Shown piece after piece: positions 6,296 to 14,352 of a DNA stretch of 64,000 nucleotides. Location of the stretch: the NCBI GenBank assembly GCA_004553595.1, contig SFKZ01000005.1:21522-85521 (forward strand). Direction: 5' to 3'. The position numbers were made by a program, and so were the translations under genes. The stretch is from Methanobrevibacter ruminantium. GTDB lineage: Archaea; Methanobacteriota; Methanobacteria; Methanobacteriales; Methanobacteriaceae. The number at the start of each line of letters is the position of its first letter. The stretch's first letter is position 1. The notes below the pieces were generated by a model that did not search any database, was not told where the DNA came from, and was given only the letters and a program-made list of their open reading frames with translations.

Positions 6296-7069
6296 ATGAG
6301 AGAATTTGAGATTAAATCATATATTAGAGCAATCATGAATGGTGGACCTAATTCAGGTAACCACAATCCTGGACAAGGCAGAGGAGTCGGAAAACCGAAT
6401 TCAAAAATTTCATTTTCTGAAAATGTTAAGAAGAAAACAAATGACTATCTTGACAAAGCAGTTACTGTAGAAGAAGATGAATTCTTAAATAAGAAATATT
6501 TAGTTTCAAATTTAAGAGTGTCTGGAGACAATCCATCTTATGAGTTTTTAAAAGAAAACAATATTTCAGAAGAAACTATTAATAAGTGCAAAGAATTACT
6601 GAATAAGCATGTTGGTCAGAAAGACTATCAAACATCTGGAGACAATGAAATTCTTGAAAATATTAAAAATAATACAGAAGTTGGAAAAGCATTTAAATTA
6701 AATGCTCAATATCAAAAATTTTTAATAAAAGAAATTGAGAATAAAGTTTCAAAATTAGAAAAAGAATTTGCAGAAGATGAAAATGCAGATTATTCTCGTT
6801 TAAATGTCAGAACAGAAAAAGATGGAACTCTATCACTTTATAGAACAGGTAATGTAGGAGATAAAGACATAGAATCATATGCATATAATCAAGATAGTTC
6901 TTTCTTAGATGGAGTTGATTATTCAAGATATTCAAGAAAAGATGTTGAGAATAATGGTTATGAGATTTTTGCAGGCTTATGTGACGGATTTTATAATAAT
7001 TCAGCTCAGCAATTTAATACGTATGGTGAATACGAAATAATTACAATCAAAAAAGATTTGCTAAAATAA
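6296..7069 (+). CDS. Head-region protein with NGG-NHNPGQGRGVGKP tag; possible ADP-ribosyltransferase fold
   Basis: ATG at 6296 has AGGAG 8-9 nt upstream; in-frame codons to 6269 are leader. After about 14 residues comes NGGPNSGNHNPGQGRGVGKP, nearly identical to the N-terminus of the 13078 gene. Such glycine-rich NGGxxSG motifs recur on minor head and cargo proteins of phages. The C-terminal third has LSLYRTG, then ESYAYNQDSS, then YGEYEIITI, an order reminiscent of the R-S-E triad of ADP-ribosyltransferases; this is a weak motif-based guess. Located directly before the capsid gene. Confidence 0.6.
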   Translation: MREFEIKSYIRAIMNGGPNSGNHNPGQGRGVGKPNSKISFSENVKKKTNDYLDKAVTVEEDEFLNKKYLVSNLRVSGDNPSYEFLKENNISEETINKCKELLNKHVGQKDYQTSGDNEILENIKNNTEVGKAFKLNAQYQKFLIKEIENKVSKLEKEFAEDENADYSRLNVRTEKDGTLSLYRTGNVGDKDIESYAYNQDSSFLDGVDYSRYSRKDVENNGYEIFAGLCDGFYNNSAQQFNTYGEYEIITIKKDLLK

Positions 7070-7118
7070 ACAATGTAACAAGTTAAGAAAATATTATATG
7101 TTATTATTTGCTCAGATA

Positions 7119-7152
7119 CTTTAAAAGTGCGCACAAAGTTGGCGCTTTAAAG
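7119..7152 (+). promoter_or_regulatory. Leader hairpin of capsid gene
   Basis: CTTTAAA (7119-7125) pairs with TTTAAAG (7146-7152) and, across a 3-nt bulge, GCGC (7129-7132) pairs with GCGC (7142-7145). It lies in the 5' leader of the capsid gene, whose ribosome site is AAGGGAGA. A TGTTATTAT extended -10-like element precedes it near 7100. Could stabilise or regulate the capsid mRNA. Confidence 0.45.
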
Positions 7153-7189
7153 CGTCAGCAAAACATTAACATTAAAAAAGGGAGATTCA

Positions 7190-8986
7190 ATGCCTAAGAT
7201 TGAAGATGCTCCAAAGTCTGAAGAGATTGTAGAAACTGAAGTTATGGAAACTTCGGAAGAGCAATCTCCAGAAGATAGAGTTGATGCTCTGGAAAAAGTT
7301 GTTCTCGCACAAGGCGAGCAAATCGCAGACATCGCTGAAGAGCAAGAAAAAATCGTTGATATCTTAGAGAAAATTTCCGATAAACTAAATTCTGAAAAGG
7401 TCGAAATGGTTCCTGAAGAACCAATGAAAGAAAATAGTTTAGAAGAACAGGTAGAAAACGATATTAGCGAAGAATCTTCTGAAAAAGAATCTGAAGGTGA
7501 AGAGCATAAAGTAGAAGAAAGCATCGAAGTTGAAGAGATTAACGAAGATGGTTCTATTGAAGCTACTGTCGAAGGTGAGAAAGTTACTCTTGAACCTGCT
7601 GGAGAAGAAGAAAAAGAAGCAGTTGAGGAACTCAAAGCCGAAGAAGCAGAAGAAAAAGTAGAAAATTCTATTACTGAAGAAACTGAATCAGAAGATTCTG
7701 AAGAAGAAACGGAAAAAGAGATTGCCGAACAGAAAGAATCTCAAGAAATTAAGGAAAATAAAATGACCCAAGAGGAAATTAACGCCTTGAAAGAGCAAAT
7801 CAAGAACGAAATTCTTGACGCTCAGGTAAAAGCTCCAGAAGTTGAAGAAACTGAGGAAGCTGTTAAAGAGCCAGAGGTTGAAAAGAACTGGCGAAAGCGT
7901 TACAATGACCAGATTGCTGCTGCTTGGAATGCTTATCGCCTCCACAGCATTGATGCTGCTCAGAAGCTTGCAAAAATTAATAGATACAACTTCGAAGAAA
8001 AGAAAGCTAAAATGGTTGAGAACGCCAACGAAGTCATGACCATTGAATCAGCTGATGACTTTGTTCTTCCATATGAAGTTGACAACATGATTCACGGTAA
8101 GAGAACTAATTATTCTCCACTTTTGAATGCTGTTGATTATCAAACGACTGATCGCTTGTCATTCGCTTATGCTACTCGCATTGGTGACATCGATATGCAG
8201 AACGTTGCTATGTGCGACAACGGTGAAGATGGCAACCTCAAACCAATTTCGACCTACGAACTTAAGAAAGGCGTAGCTCAAATGGAAGAAATGGCTGCTG
8301 TTACTCCAATCTGTGACAATGCAACCAAGTATCTTGCTGTTGATATCCTTGCTGATGTTGCTGCTGGTTATCGCAATGATTACGATCGCAAGCTCGCTCA
8401 GCTCGTTGTTATTCGCATGCAACAAGCTATTAACGCTACTGGCAACACTGTTGAAATGGAAGGCAAAACTTCTATTGATAAGCTCGTTGAATTCATCAAA
8501 GCTACTACTAAGGTCAGCGGCGATGTTGTTAATGGTGTGTTCGTGTTCAACGCTAAGACTAAAGCTCAGCTCGTAGAATATCTCTTCAGTGCTGCTGCTA
8601 ATGGTGAGCTTGGCAAAGATGTTATCACGACTGGTGAATTCCCAACAATCTTTGGTTATCCATACATTGTTGTTCCTAACGACCTCATGCCAACACTTGG
8701 TGAAGGTGATACAAAGAGCTTCAAGGCTACTAACAACGAAACCGGCACTCTTGAAACTGTCACGATTTCAAGCCCAGTCTTCTACGGTGACCTCGATGAG
8801 TTCCGCGGTAAAGTTTCTGGTGGTTTGAAGTATGACGTTTCTGCCGAAGCTGCTTACGAAACCGGTGATGGTTCAGTTCACTCTGCATGGCAAAGAAATG
8901 AGTTAGTTTTGAGAGGTAGCTTCCTTCGTGGTGGTTACATCGCTAACCAAGGTGCCTTCGCAGGCTTGACTCCAACTTCTAACTAA
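7190..8986 (+). CDS. Major capsid protein with fused acidic scaffold domain
   Basis: 598 residues. Residues 1 to about 230 are extremely Glu-rich and coiled-coil-like, resembling an internal scaffold (delta) domain that the prohead protease would remove. From about residue 240 the HK97-type coat fold follows (VLPYEVDNMIH...LLNAVDYQTTDRLSF; FGYPYIVVPNDLM; FYGDLDEFRGKVSGG). GGGAGA precedes the ATG. The coat part uses more G/C-ending codons than neighbouring genes, as expected for the most highly expressed phage gene. The protease lies 10 kb away (18653) instead of adjacent. The coat identity is confident; the scaffold boundary is approximate. Confidence 0.88.
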   Translation: MPKIEDAPKSEEIVETEVMETSEEQSPEDRVDALEKVVLAQGEQIADIAEEQEKIVDILEKISDKLNSEKVEMVPEEPMKENSLEEQVENDISEESSEKESEGEEHKVEESIEVEEINEDGSIEATVEGEKVTLEPAGEEEKEAVEELKAEEAEEKVENSITEETESEDSEEETEKEIAEQKESQEIKENKMTQEEINALKEQIKNEILDAQVKAPEVEETEEAVKEPEVEKNWRKRYNDQIAAAWNAYRLHSIDAAQKLAKINRYNFEEKKAKMVENANEVMTIESADDFVLPYEVDNMIHGKRTNYSPLLNAVDYQTTDRLSFAYATRIGDIDMQNVAMCDNGEDGNLKPISTYELKKGVAQMEEMAAVTPICDNATKYLAVDILADVAAGYRNDYDRKLAQLVVIRMQQAINATGNTVEMEGKTSIDKLVEFIKATTKVSGDVVNGVFVFNAKTKAQLVEYLFSAAANGELGKDVITTGEFPTIFGYPYIVVPNDLMPTLGEGDTKSFKATNNETGTLETVTISSPVFYGDLDEFRGKVSGGLKYDVSAEAAYETGDGSVHSAWQRNELVLRGSFLRGGYIANQGAFAGLTPTSN

Positions 8987-9017
8987 TTAGAAAATAAAAT
9001 AAAACGCTATATCTACT

Positions 9018-9044
9018 AGATGCTCCAACTCGGGGCATCTTTTT
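9018..9044 (+). terminator. Terminator after capsid gene
   Basis: AGATGC/GCATCT stem extended by CC/GG around a short loop, then TTTTATTTT. Confidence 0.75.
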
Positions 9045-9046
9045 AT

Positions 9047-9075
9047 TTTACAAAAAACCATAATTAGTTTATAAT
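9047..9075 (+). promoter_or_regulatory. Leaderless-class promoter for the homing endonuclease
   Basis: TTTACA (9047-9052), 17-nt spacer, TATAAT (9070-9075), then exactly 6 nt to the ATG at 9082 with no Shine-Dalgarno sequence. Confidence 0.75.
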
Positions 9076-9081
9076 ATTTTT

Positions 9082-10365
9082 ATGAAAGCTTGGAATTCTG
9101 GCAAAGGAAGAAATATTCAAAAGCTCACTAAATCTTTTTTAGAAGAAAAAATCAAACAAGGATATTCAGTAAATAGAATTGCAAAAGAAATTGATTGCAA
9201 TAGAAATTCAGTTTATAAGAAACTTGATGAGTTTGGTTTAGAAATTTCTAAACAGCAGTCGATAAATTCATCTAAAGAACTTAATTCTAAGAGATTCGGT
9301 GGTCCATCACCATTTTGTTCTGAAAAAGTAAGACAGAAAAAAGTAGAGACACTAAAGAAAAAATATGGTGTAGAAAATATATCTCAAGTAAAAGAAGTTT
9401 ATGACAAGATACGAAAAACAAATAATGATAAATATGGTGGTCTTGGAATGCAATCACCAATTATTTCTAAAAAAATCATTGAAACTAACTTAAAGAAATA
9501 TGGCTCAGAAACAGGTCCATCATTCTCTAAAAAAGAAAAAGAAATCTTATTATATGTCAAGTCTATTTATAATGGGACAATCATAGAAAATGACCATTCT
9601 GTATTAGGAAATCAAGAACTAGATATCTACTTACCTGAACTGAACATTGCAATAGAATTTAATGGAGCTTACTGGCATTCTGAACAAATCAAAGGAAAAA
9701 ATTATCACAAAGATAAAACAAAACTTTGCTTAGACAAAGGAATCAGACTAATTCATATCTATGAATGGGAATGGGACAATCAGAAAGAAATGATTAAAAC
9801 TTTTTTGAGATTCTGTTTAACAGAAGATTCAAGAAGAATTTATGCAAGAAAATGTGAAATCAGAAATGTAGATAGAAAAACATATCATGATTACTGCAGA
9901 AAGAATCATCTACAAGGAGCAAAAGCAGGAACTAAAGATTTGACTGTTTATGGCTTATACTACAAAGATGAATTAGTTCAGTTAATGAGCTTTGATAAAC
10001 CTGCAAGGTCTAAAAAATATCAATGGGAAATCATTAGAGGCTGTCCAGGAAGCATGAATCATGTAATCGGAGGAAACTCTAAGCTCTTTCAACATTTTAT
10101 CAGAGAGAAGAATCCAGACAACATTATGAGCAAATGCGATTTTGACAAATTTGATGGACGAGGCTATTATGCAATGGGAATGAAGTTAGTTAGTTGGCAA
10201 AATAGATGTTATGATGTGTGGAATGAAGGAGGAACTTTGAAAGCAACATCATATAAACCGAGAAGAAAAGAAAATATTCTAAAGAGAGAAGAACAAATGA
10301 AGAATGGAGTAAAAGTTTATTCAGCCGGAACAGGAGAATTCGTATGGAGGAAAAAAGATGTTTAG
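9082..10365 (+). CDS. Homing endonuclease-like protein, EDxHD/Vsr-type nuclease
   Basis: 427 residues. The N-terminus has a helix-turn-helix (YSVNRIAKEIDCNRNSVYKKLDEFG), then basic repeats (KKYGVENISQV..., KYGGLGMQSP...). Residues about 180-240 carry LDIYLPELNIAIEFNGAYWHSE, then H-K-K, then GIRLIHIYEWEW, the layout of the PD-(D/E)xK-related EDxHD family typified by I-Bth0305I. The C-terminal third (SKKYQWEIIRGC...GRGYYAMGMKLV) is a domain often found with such phage nucleases. Own leaderless promoter and flanking terminator indicate a mobile cargo gene inserted behind the capsid gene. Confidence 0.8.
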   Translation: MKAWNSGKGRNIQKLTKSFLEEKIKQGYSVNRIAKEIDCNRNSVYKKLDEFGLEISKQQSINSSKELNSKRFGGPSPFCSEKVRQKKVETLKKKYGVENISQVKEVYDKIRKTNNDKYGGLGMQSPIISKKIIETNLKKYGSETGPSFSKKEKEILLYVKSIYNGTIIENDHSVLGNQELDIYLPELNIAIEFNGAYWHSEQIKGKNYHKDKTKLCLDKGIRLIHIYEWEWDNQKEMIKTFLRFCLTEDSRRIYARKCEIRNVDRKTYHDYCRKNHLQGAKAGTKDLTVYGLYYKDELVQLMSFDKPARSKKYQWEIIRGCPGSMNHVIGGNSKLFQHFIREKNPDNIMSKCDFDKFDGRGYYAMGMKLVSWQNRCYDVWNEGGTLKATSYKPRRKENILKREEQMKNGVKVYSAGTGEFVWRKKDV

Positions 10366-11140
10366 CATAATAATTCCGAACTACAATAATTCTCAATATT
10401 TAGACGAACTTTTTGAGTCGATTATCTCTCAAACATTCAAGAATTATGAAATTATTTTTATTGATGACGTTTCAGAAGATAATAGCATTCAAAAAGCAAA
10501 AGAATGGAAAGAGAAATTCTCACAACACTTCACTTTAGTAGAGAATCAAGAAAAGAAGTGGAATGTCGGCTCAAGAAATGCAGGAATTGATTTAGCAAAA
10601 GGAAAGTATCTTTTGTTCATTGATTCAGATGATAAGTTATCTTCAAATGATTGCTTAGAAAAATTGAACGAACTCATTATAGTGAATAACTATCCAGATT
10701 TAATCAGATTAAGCTATTGGTTCTGTGATTCTGGTGAAAGATTAGTTGATTTATCTAATCAAACTACAATTAAAGACTTAGCTTCAGCTTGTGATGTTGC
10801 ATGCTAGACAAAACTAGTAAGAAGAGATAAAATTGTAAAATTTCCAGAAAATACTCTTATGGAAGATGTTATTCAACATCTAAAACAAGTAGATTGCGTT
10901 GATACAATTTGTTCAACGAATTTAGGAGTTGTTAAATGGAATAGGAATAATTCAAATTCTGTATCAACTTATCGAAAAGAAAGAAAAACAGAACTAGACA
11001 GAAAATGGATTTCATCTCTTTATCGGTATTATGCAGACTTGTTAGATGTAAGAGCAACGAATAAAGATGTTCAAGCAAATTTAAGCTGGAGAATCTCTGA
11101 AACGCTTAAAAATATAAAGAATGACTCTTTCGTCCAGTAA
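10358..11140 (+). pseudogene. Family 2 glycosyltransferase interrupted by an in-frame TAG
   Basis: GT-A fold glycosyltransferase: FSIIIPNYNNSQYLDELFESI at the N-terminus, FIDDVSEDNS, and the DxD-type LLFIDSDDK. The frame stops at TAG (10805-10807) after SACDVAC and continues at once as TKLVRRDKIVKFPE...MEDVI. This is the usual family 2 block in which a Trp precedes xKL-RRD, so TGG-to-TAG is the simplest explanation. Joined length is 260 residues. It overlaps the preceding gene by 8 nt. Either truly inactive, a sequencing error, or read through. Confidence 0.75.
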
Positions 11141-11145
11141 AAGTA

Positions 11146-11174
11146 TTTACTTTTCTAAGAAAAAGGATTATAAT
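11146..11174 (+). promoter_or_regulatory. Palindromic-class promoter
   Basis: Inverted repeat AAAAGTATTTACTTTT (11139-11154) containing -35 TTTACT (11146-11151), 17-nt spacer, -10 TATAAT (11169-11174). Leads into leader GCAAAGGAGCATAA and the ATG at 11206. Confidence 0.82.
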
Positions 11175-11205
11175 ATAATTATAAAACATTAGCAAAGGAG
11201 CATAA

Positions 11206-11631
11206 ATGTTTAAGCAATTTAATAACAATCCTAAATGCAAAATCATTAAAAGAGGAAAGAAAAAAGGTCAAAAGGAAATCAAATGCGATTGCGTTATCAG
11301 ATGCATGCAATTAGCTTGGAATACTGATTGGCTAACAGCTGCAAAACGATTAGCAGAACGTTCATTTGAACTTTGTGATACTCAAACCTCTAATGCGGTT
11401 TATGAATCATTTTGTGAATCAGCTAAAATTGATGCAAAAATAGAAGATTCATTTACTGGAAGAAAACGCTACAAAATAGTTAAAGAGTTTGCAGAATCAA
11501 CTAAAGGAGATTCAACAGGATATATTGTTTCAGTTCCTCATCATCTGGTATTCGTAAAGAATGGAGAATACTTTGATGCATGGGATAGCGGAAATGAAAC
11601 AGTTAGAAAAATATGGAAACTTAAAAAGTAA
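11206..11631 (+). CDS. Papain-like cysteine protease-fold protein (putative)
   Basis: 141 residues. CDCVIRCMQLAWNTDW near residue 27 could hold the nucleophilic Cys at a helix start. SVPHHLVFVKNGEYFDAWDSG near residues 115-135 supplies a candidate His followed by Asp, the order of papain-like folds seen in several phage accessory proteins. Activity is inferred from residue order only. Single-gene unit with its own palindromic promoter, AAAGGAGC ribosome site and terminator. Confidence 0.6.
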   Translation: MFKQFNNNPKCKIIKRGKKKGQKEIKCDCVIRCMQLAWNTDWLTAAKRLAERSFELCDTQTSNAVYESFCESAKIDAKIEDSFTGRKRYKIVKEFAESTKGDSTGYIVSVPHHLVFVKNGEYFDAWDSGNETVRKIWKLKK

Positions 11632-11650
11632 GTAATTCCAGAATATATTG

Positions 11651-11685
11651 CCAGAGGTCACCAGAAGTCCTCTGGTAATTTTTTT
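11651..11685 (+). terminator. Repeat-family terminator (variant)
   Basis: ACCAGA-AGTCC-TCTGGT then AATTTTTTT, with an alternative longer stem CCAGAGG/CCTCTGG. Variant of the TTCACCAGA/TCTGGTGAA terminator family. Confidence 0.8.
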
Positions 11686-11757
11686 GTTAAAAGTAATATA
11701 GAACTATTGGTATGAGTTGAAACTTTCTAGAGCTTAAGACGATTTTGAATAAAAGTA

Positions 11758-11786
11758 TTTACTTTTTTGATGTTTTATGATATTAT
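11758..11786 (+). promoter_or_regulatory. Palindromic-class promoter for the YodL cluster
   Basis: AAAAGTATTTACTTTT (11751-11766), -35 TTTACT (11758-11763), 17-nt spacer, -10 TATTAT (11781-11786). Followed by GCAAAGGAGCATAACA and the ATG at 11823. Confidence 0.8.
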
Positions 11787-11822
11787 AATAATATAAATCA
11801 TTAAATGCAAAGGAGCATAACA

Positions 11823-12098
11823 ATGAAATATACAATCTACCAACCAAAACAACCAAGCTTTATGGTTGAGTCAGATAAAAAGAATTATAGCAAAGAATCA
11901 TATAACAAAGTTTATTACGGAGAAATCACAGAAGATTTATCAAACAATGATATTCTAGAAAAAATCTTCTGCATCTTTAACATACACCGACCAGAAGATT
12001 TCAAAGGTCATTCACTTTCAGTTGGAGATATCGTAGTTCTTAACGAACAAGCTTATATTTGTGATATCTGTGGTTGGAACAAAATCGAATTGAATTAA
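11823..12098 (+). CDS. YodL domain protein
   Basis: 91 residues. The pattern Y-x-VYYGEI...LEKIFCIFNIHRPEDFKGHSLSVGDIVVLN is the diagnostic YodL block (IF-x-FN-x-x-P-x-DF-x-GHSLSVxD). Widespread in Gram-positive mobile elements; function unknown. Start chosen for the GCAAAGGAGC site 6 nt upstream. First gene of a four- to five-gene operon. Confidence 0.85.
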   Translation: MKYTIYQPKQPSFMVESDKKNYSKESYNKVYYGEITEDLSNNDILEKIFCIFNIHRPEDFKGHSLSVGDIVVLNEQAYICDICGWNKIELN

Positions 12099-12111
12099 AA
12101 GGAGCATAACA

Positions 12112-12414
12112 ATGACAATTTTAGAATACTCACCAGAAGAACTCATCAGAGAGATGGATTTAAAAAATATCTTGATTGATTATCACTATGAAGTTAATCA
12201 AGAATATCAAAACTTTGATGATATTGAAGATGAAGAAGAAATGATTGCATATATCACTGAAATGTTAGATGAAGCTTATGGAGAAGATGAACAATACAAT
12301 CCATTAGTTGCAGGAATTCTTTATCACATGGTTAAAGATGATGTTATAGAAGAAATTTATATTCGTGATGAAAATGCTAGAGAATATGATGAAGAAAGAA
12401 TGGAGATTCACTAA
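12112..12414 (+). CDS. Acidic hypothetical protein, 100 aa
   Basis: Preceded by AAAAGGAGCATAACA, the same ribosome-binding cassette used by the YodL gene. Strongly acidic, mostly helical (DDIEDEEEMIAYITEML...). Possibly a nucleic-acid-mimicking or antagonist protein by charge, but no family is recognised. Confidence 0.6.
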   Translation: MTILEYSPEELIREMDLKNILIDYHYEVNQEYQNFDDIEDEEEMIAYITEMLDEAYGEDEQYNPLVAGILYHMVKDDVIEEIYIRDENAREYDEERMEIH

Positions 12415-12415
12415 A

Positions 12416-12832
12416 ATGGAAGAGATTTTCAAACAGTTTATAGATTCTGATAAAAAATTCAAAACTCGTGATGAAGCAAAAGCTTATCTTCAGCAAATTG
12501 AAGAAGATATTATCGGAAAAGCTGATGAATACTTTAGATGGTGCTCACGAAACATAGATAAAGCTGCAGATATATTTGATTTAGAAGTAGATGAAATAAA
12601 AACTGAGCAGGAATATGAAGAAATCAAGAACTTATATGAAGAACTCTTTGATATAGCTCAACATTATGATGAATTTACAAATTCAGATTATCAGGCTGCA
12701 CTTGAAGCTCTTGAATTCTATGGAATGAACTATGAAGAAATGGACAAGCAAGTGATGGATATGATTGATTCTATAAACAAGGGGATTCCATACGAAATTA
12801 AAACAAACTTTAAAACAATTGTATTATTTTAG
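12416..12832 (+). CDS. Acidic helical hypothetical protein, 138 aa
   Basis: Start ATG two bases after the previous stop, with GGAG about 10 nt upstream. Entirely helical and acidic, with a GKADEYFRWCSRNIDKAADIF segment and a repeated EALEFYGMNYEEM region. Family unknown. Translationally coupled to its neighbour. Confidence 0.6.
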   Translation: MEEIFKQFIDSDKKFKTRDEAKAYLQQIEEDIIGKADEYFRWCSRNIDKAADIFDLEVDEIKTEQEYEEIKNLYEELFDIAQHYDEFTNSDYQAALEALEFYGMNYEEMDKQVMDMIDSINKGIPYEIKTNFKTIVLF

Positions 12833-12841
12833 GAGAAAGAT

Positions 12842-13060
12842 ATGACTATTCCAAAAGAAATTGAAAACTGGCTTAAATATGAAAAAGTTCGTAGAAGTGG
12901 AAAATTTAATATGATTATGGAGTGGAAGCAAGCTGCTAAAGATGCAAAACTCTCAGACAAAGATTACAATTCTACTATCAAAAGATATTCAGTTCTTAAA
13001 TCAAAAGCTGAAAAACTATACACTCAAACTCAAATTGACAATATGATAAAATTGATTTAG
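12842..13060 (+). CDS. Basic hypothetical protein, 72 aa
   Basis: AGGAGAAAGAT precedes the ATG. A short basic helical protein (IENWLKYEKVRRSGKFNMI...) of unknown function, following two acidic proteins in the same operon. Confidence 0.6.
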   Translation: MTIPKEIENWLKYEKVRRSGKFNMIMEWKQAAKDAKLSDKDYNSTIKRYSVLKSKAEKLYTQTQIDNMIKLI

Positions 13061-13077
13061 ATTAAAGAGGAAAAAAT

Positions 13078-13744
13078 ATGAACGAATTTTTAATTAAATT
13101 AATTGCAAATGGTGGTAAGGGAAGTGGAAACCATAACCCTGGTCAAGGTCGTGGTGTAGGTAAACCAGCTAAAGGAACATCAAAGTTTTCAAAGGGACAA
13201 GAAGTAGAATTTGAATACGGTGGTGGCAAAGGAACTGGAAAAATTGTAAGAAAGCTTACTGACAAAGAAAAGAAAGATAGAGCATTTCTTGCAAACCCAG
13301 ATGCTGGTGATTATTATGAAATTGAAAAAGAAGATGGCTACAAAACAATTGTTTGGGATGCTAAAATCAAAGAAAAATCTAAAAAAAGATAGTGTAGGTC
13401 CTGCAAAAGTTGCAAAAAAAGATGTTCAAAAATTATTGCAACATGGCCATGATAGATATACGAGAGAAGTTGTAGACGTTAAATATAATCCTGACAAAGA
13501 TTATTATGAAGCAAAAACTATTGTTAAGTTTAAAGATGGAACGCCAGATTTAGAAGAATCTTGGTCTACTAAGCCATGAAAAGATCCTAAAGAAGGATCG
13601 TCTTGGTTTGCAGATAATGGTCCAACTTTTCGTGAAGAGCTTTCAGAAAAACTTGATAGAGTTCATGGAAAAAAAGTAAATAAAATTTTAACTAAAATAG
13701 TTCTAAATACAAATGTCTTGAGTTCACCAGAAGTCCTCTGGTGA
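13078..13744 (+). pseudogene. Tagged head/cargo protein, frameshifted
   Basis: Starts MNEFLIKLIANGG then KGSGNHNPGQGRGVGKP, the same N-terminal tag as the 6296 gene, after an AGAGGAAAAAA ribosome site. The first frame ends at 13392 just after an A7 run (near 13381-13388). The +1 frame continues without a gap (DSVGPAKVAKKDVQKLL...) to a TGA at 13577-13579 sitting where STKP-x-KDPKEG would accept Trp, then on to a TGA inside the terminator. Removing one A and reading TGA as a mutated TGG gives one protein of about 220 residues. Decayed gene, or consensus errors. Confidence 0.6.
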
Positions 13745-13750
13745 ATTTTT
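13723..13750 (+). terminator. Repeat-family terminator
   Basis: TTCACCAGA (13723-13731), loop AGTCC, TCTGGTGAA (13737-13745), then TTTTT. Confidence 0.85.
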
Positions 13751-13785
13751 ATTGATGAGTTAATAGTTAATATGTCTTTCTATGA

Positions 13786-13791
13786 TAAAAT
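13786..13791 (+). promoter_or_regulatory. Leaderless-class -10 element
   Basis: Extended TGA-TAAAAT -10, 6 nt before the ATG at 13798. No Shine-Dalgarno and no good -35. Confidence 0.6.
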
Positions 13792-13797
13792 TTAATC

Positions 13798-14352
13798 ATG
13801 GCACGAAAAGCTCTAAAACCTATTAAATATGACACTATCATTAGAGGAACAAACGACTATATTCCAGTTTCTTTTAGTAGAAAAGACTCAGAAGGAAATA
13901 TTACACCTTATGATTTAACTGGAAAACTTCTTGTTTTAACTGCAAAATCAAAAGAATATGATGGTGAAGATGGTTCAGAAAAAGAACTTTCAGATGACTC
14001 AGCTGTTACATCTCAGATAAGTGAAGATTATGATTTCAAAATTACAATCGACTGCGATGATGAAACAGAGGGAAGTTCTGGCCCAGAAGATAGTTCAGAC
14101 ATTTGGAAGAATAACTATCAAGGAATGTATGGCCAAGACCCAAAAGAAGGAAAAGCAGTTTTTCGTCTTACTAAGAAAATGACAATGATTAAACCAGGTG
14201 ATTATTATTTTGACATTCGAATAATGGATAAATCTAAATCAACTATAGGACAAATATCAGAATGCAAAGACTGGTGTCCAGTTTTAGGAACTTTCACAAT
14301 TCAAGGAACTCCTACAAATAGAACAGCAGCTTATGATTGGGAGAATAATTAA
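13798..14352 (+). CDS. BppU-like baseplate/fibre adaptor protein
   Basis: 184 residues. The opening YDTIIRGTNDYIPVSF...DLTGKLLVLTAK and closing PGDYYFDIRI...GTFTI are the N-terminal immunoglobulin-like pattern of phage baseplate upper proteins that attach fibres. A short acidic insertion (DDETEGSSGPEDSSD) sits in the middle. The same pattern occurs at 19414. Leaderless start; overlaps the next gene by one base, so the two are coupled. Confidence 0.65.
   Translation: MARKALKPIKYDTIIRGTNDYIPVSFSRKDSEGNITPYDLTGKLLVLTAKSKEYDGEDGSEKELSDDSAVTSQISEDYDFKITIDCDDETEGSSGPEDSSDIWKNNYQGMYGQDPKEGKAVFRLTKKMTMIKPGDYYFDIRIMDKSKSTIGQISECKDWCPVLGTFTIQGTPTNRTAAYDWENN

Noticed and set aside
7147..7635. A 162-codon Ser-rich minus-strand frame under the acidic part of the capsid gene
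   Set aside because: Complement of Glu codons (GAA/GAG) gives TTC/CTC, a low-complexity artefact.
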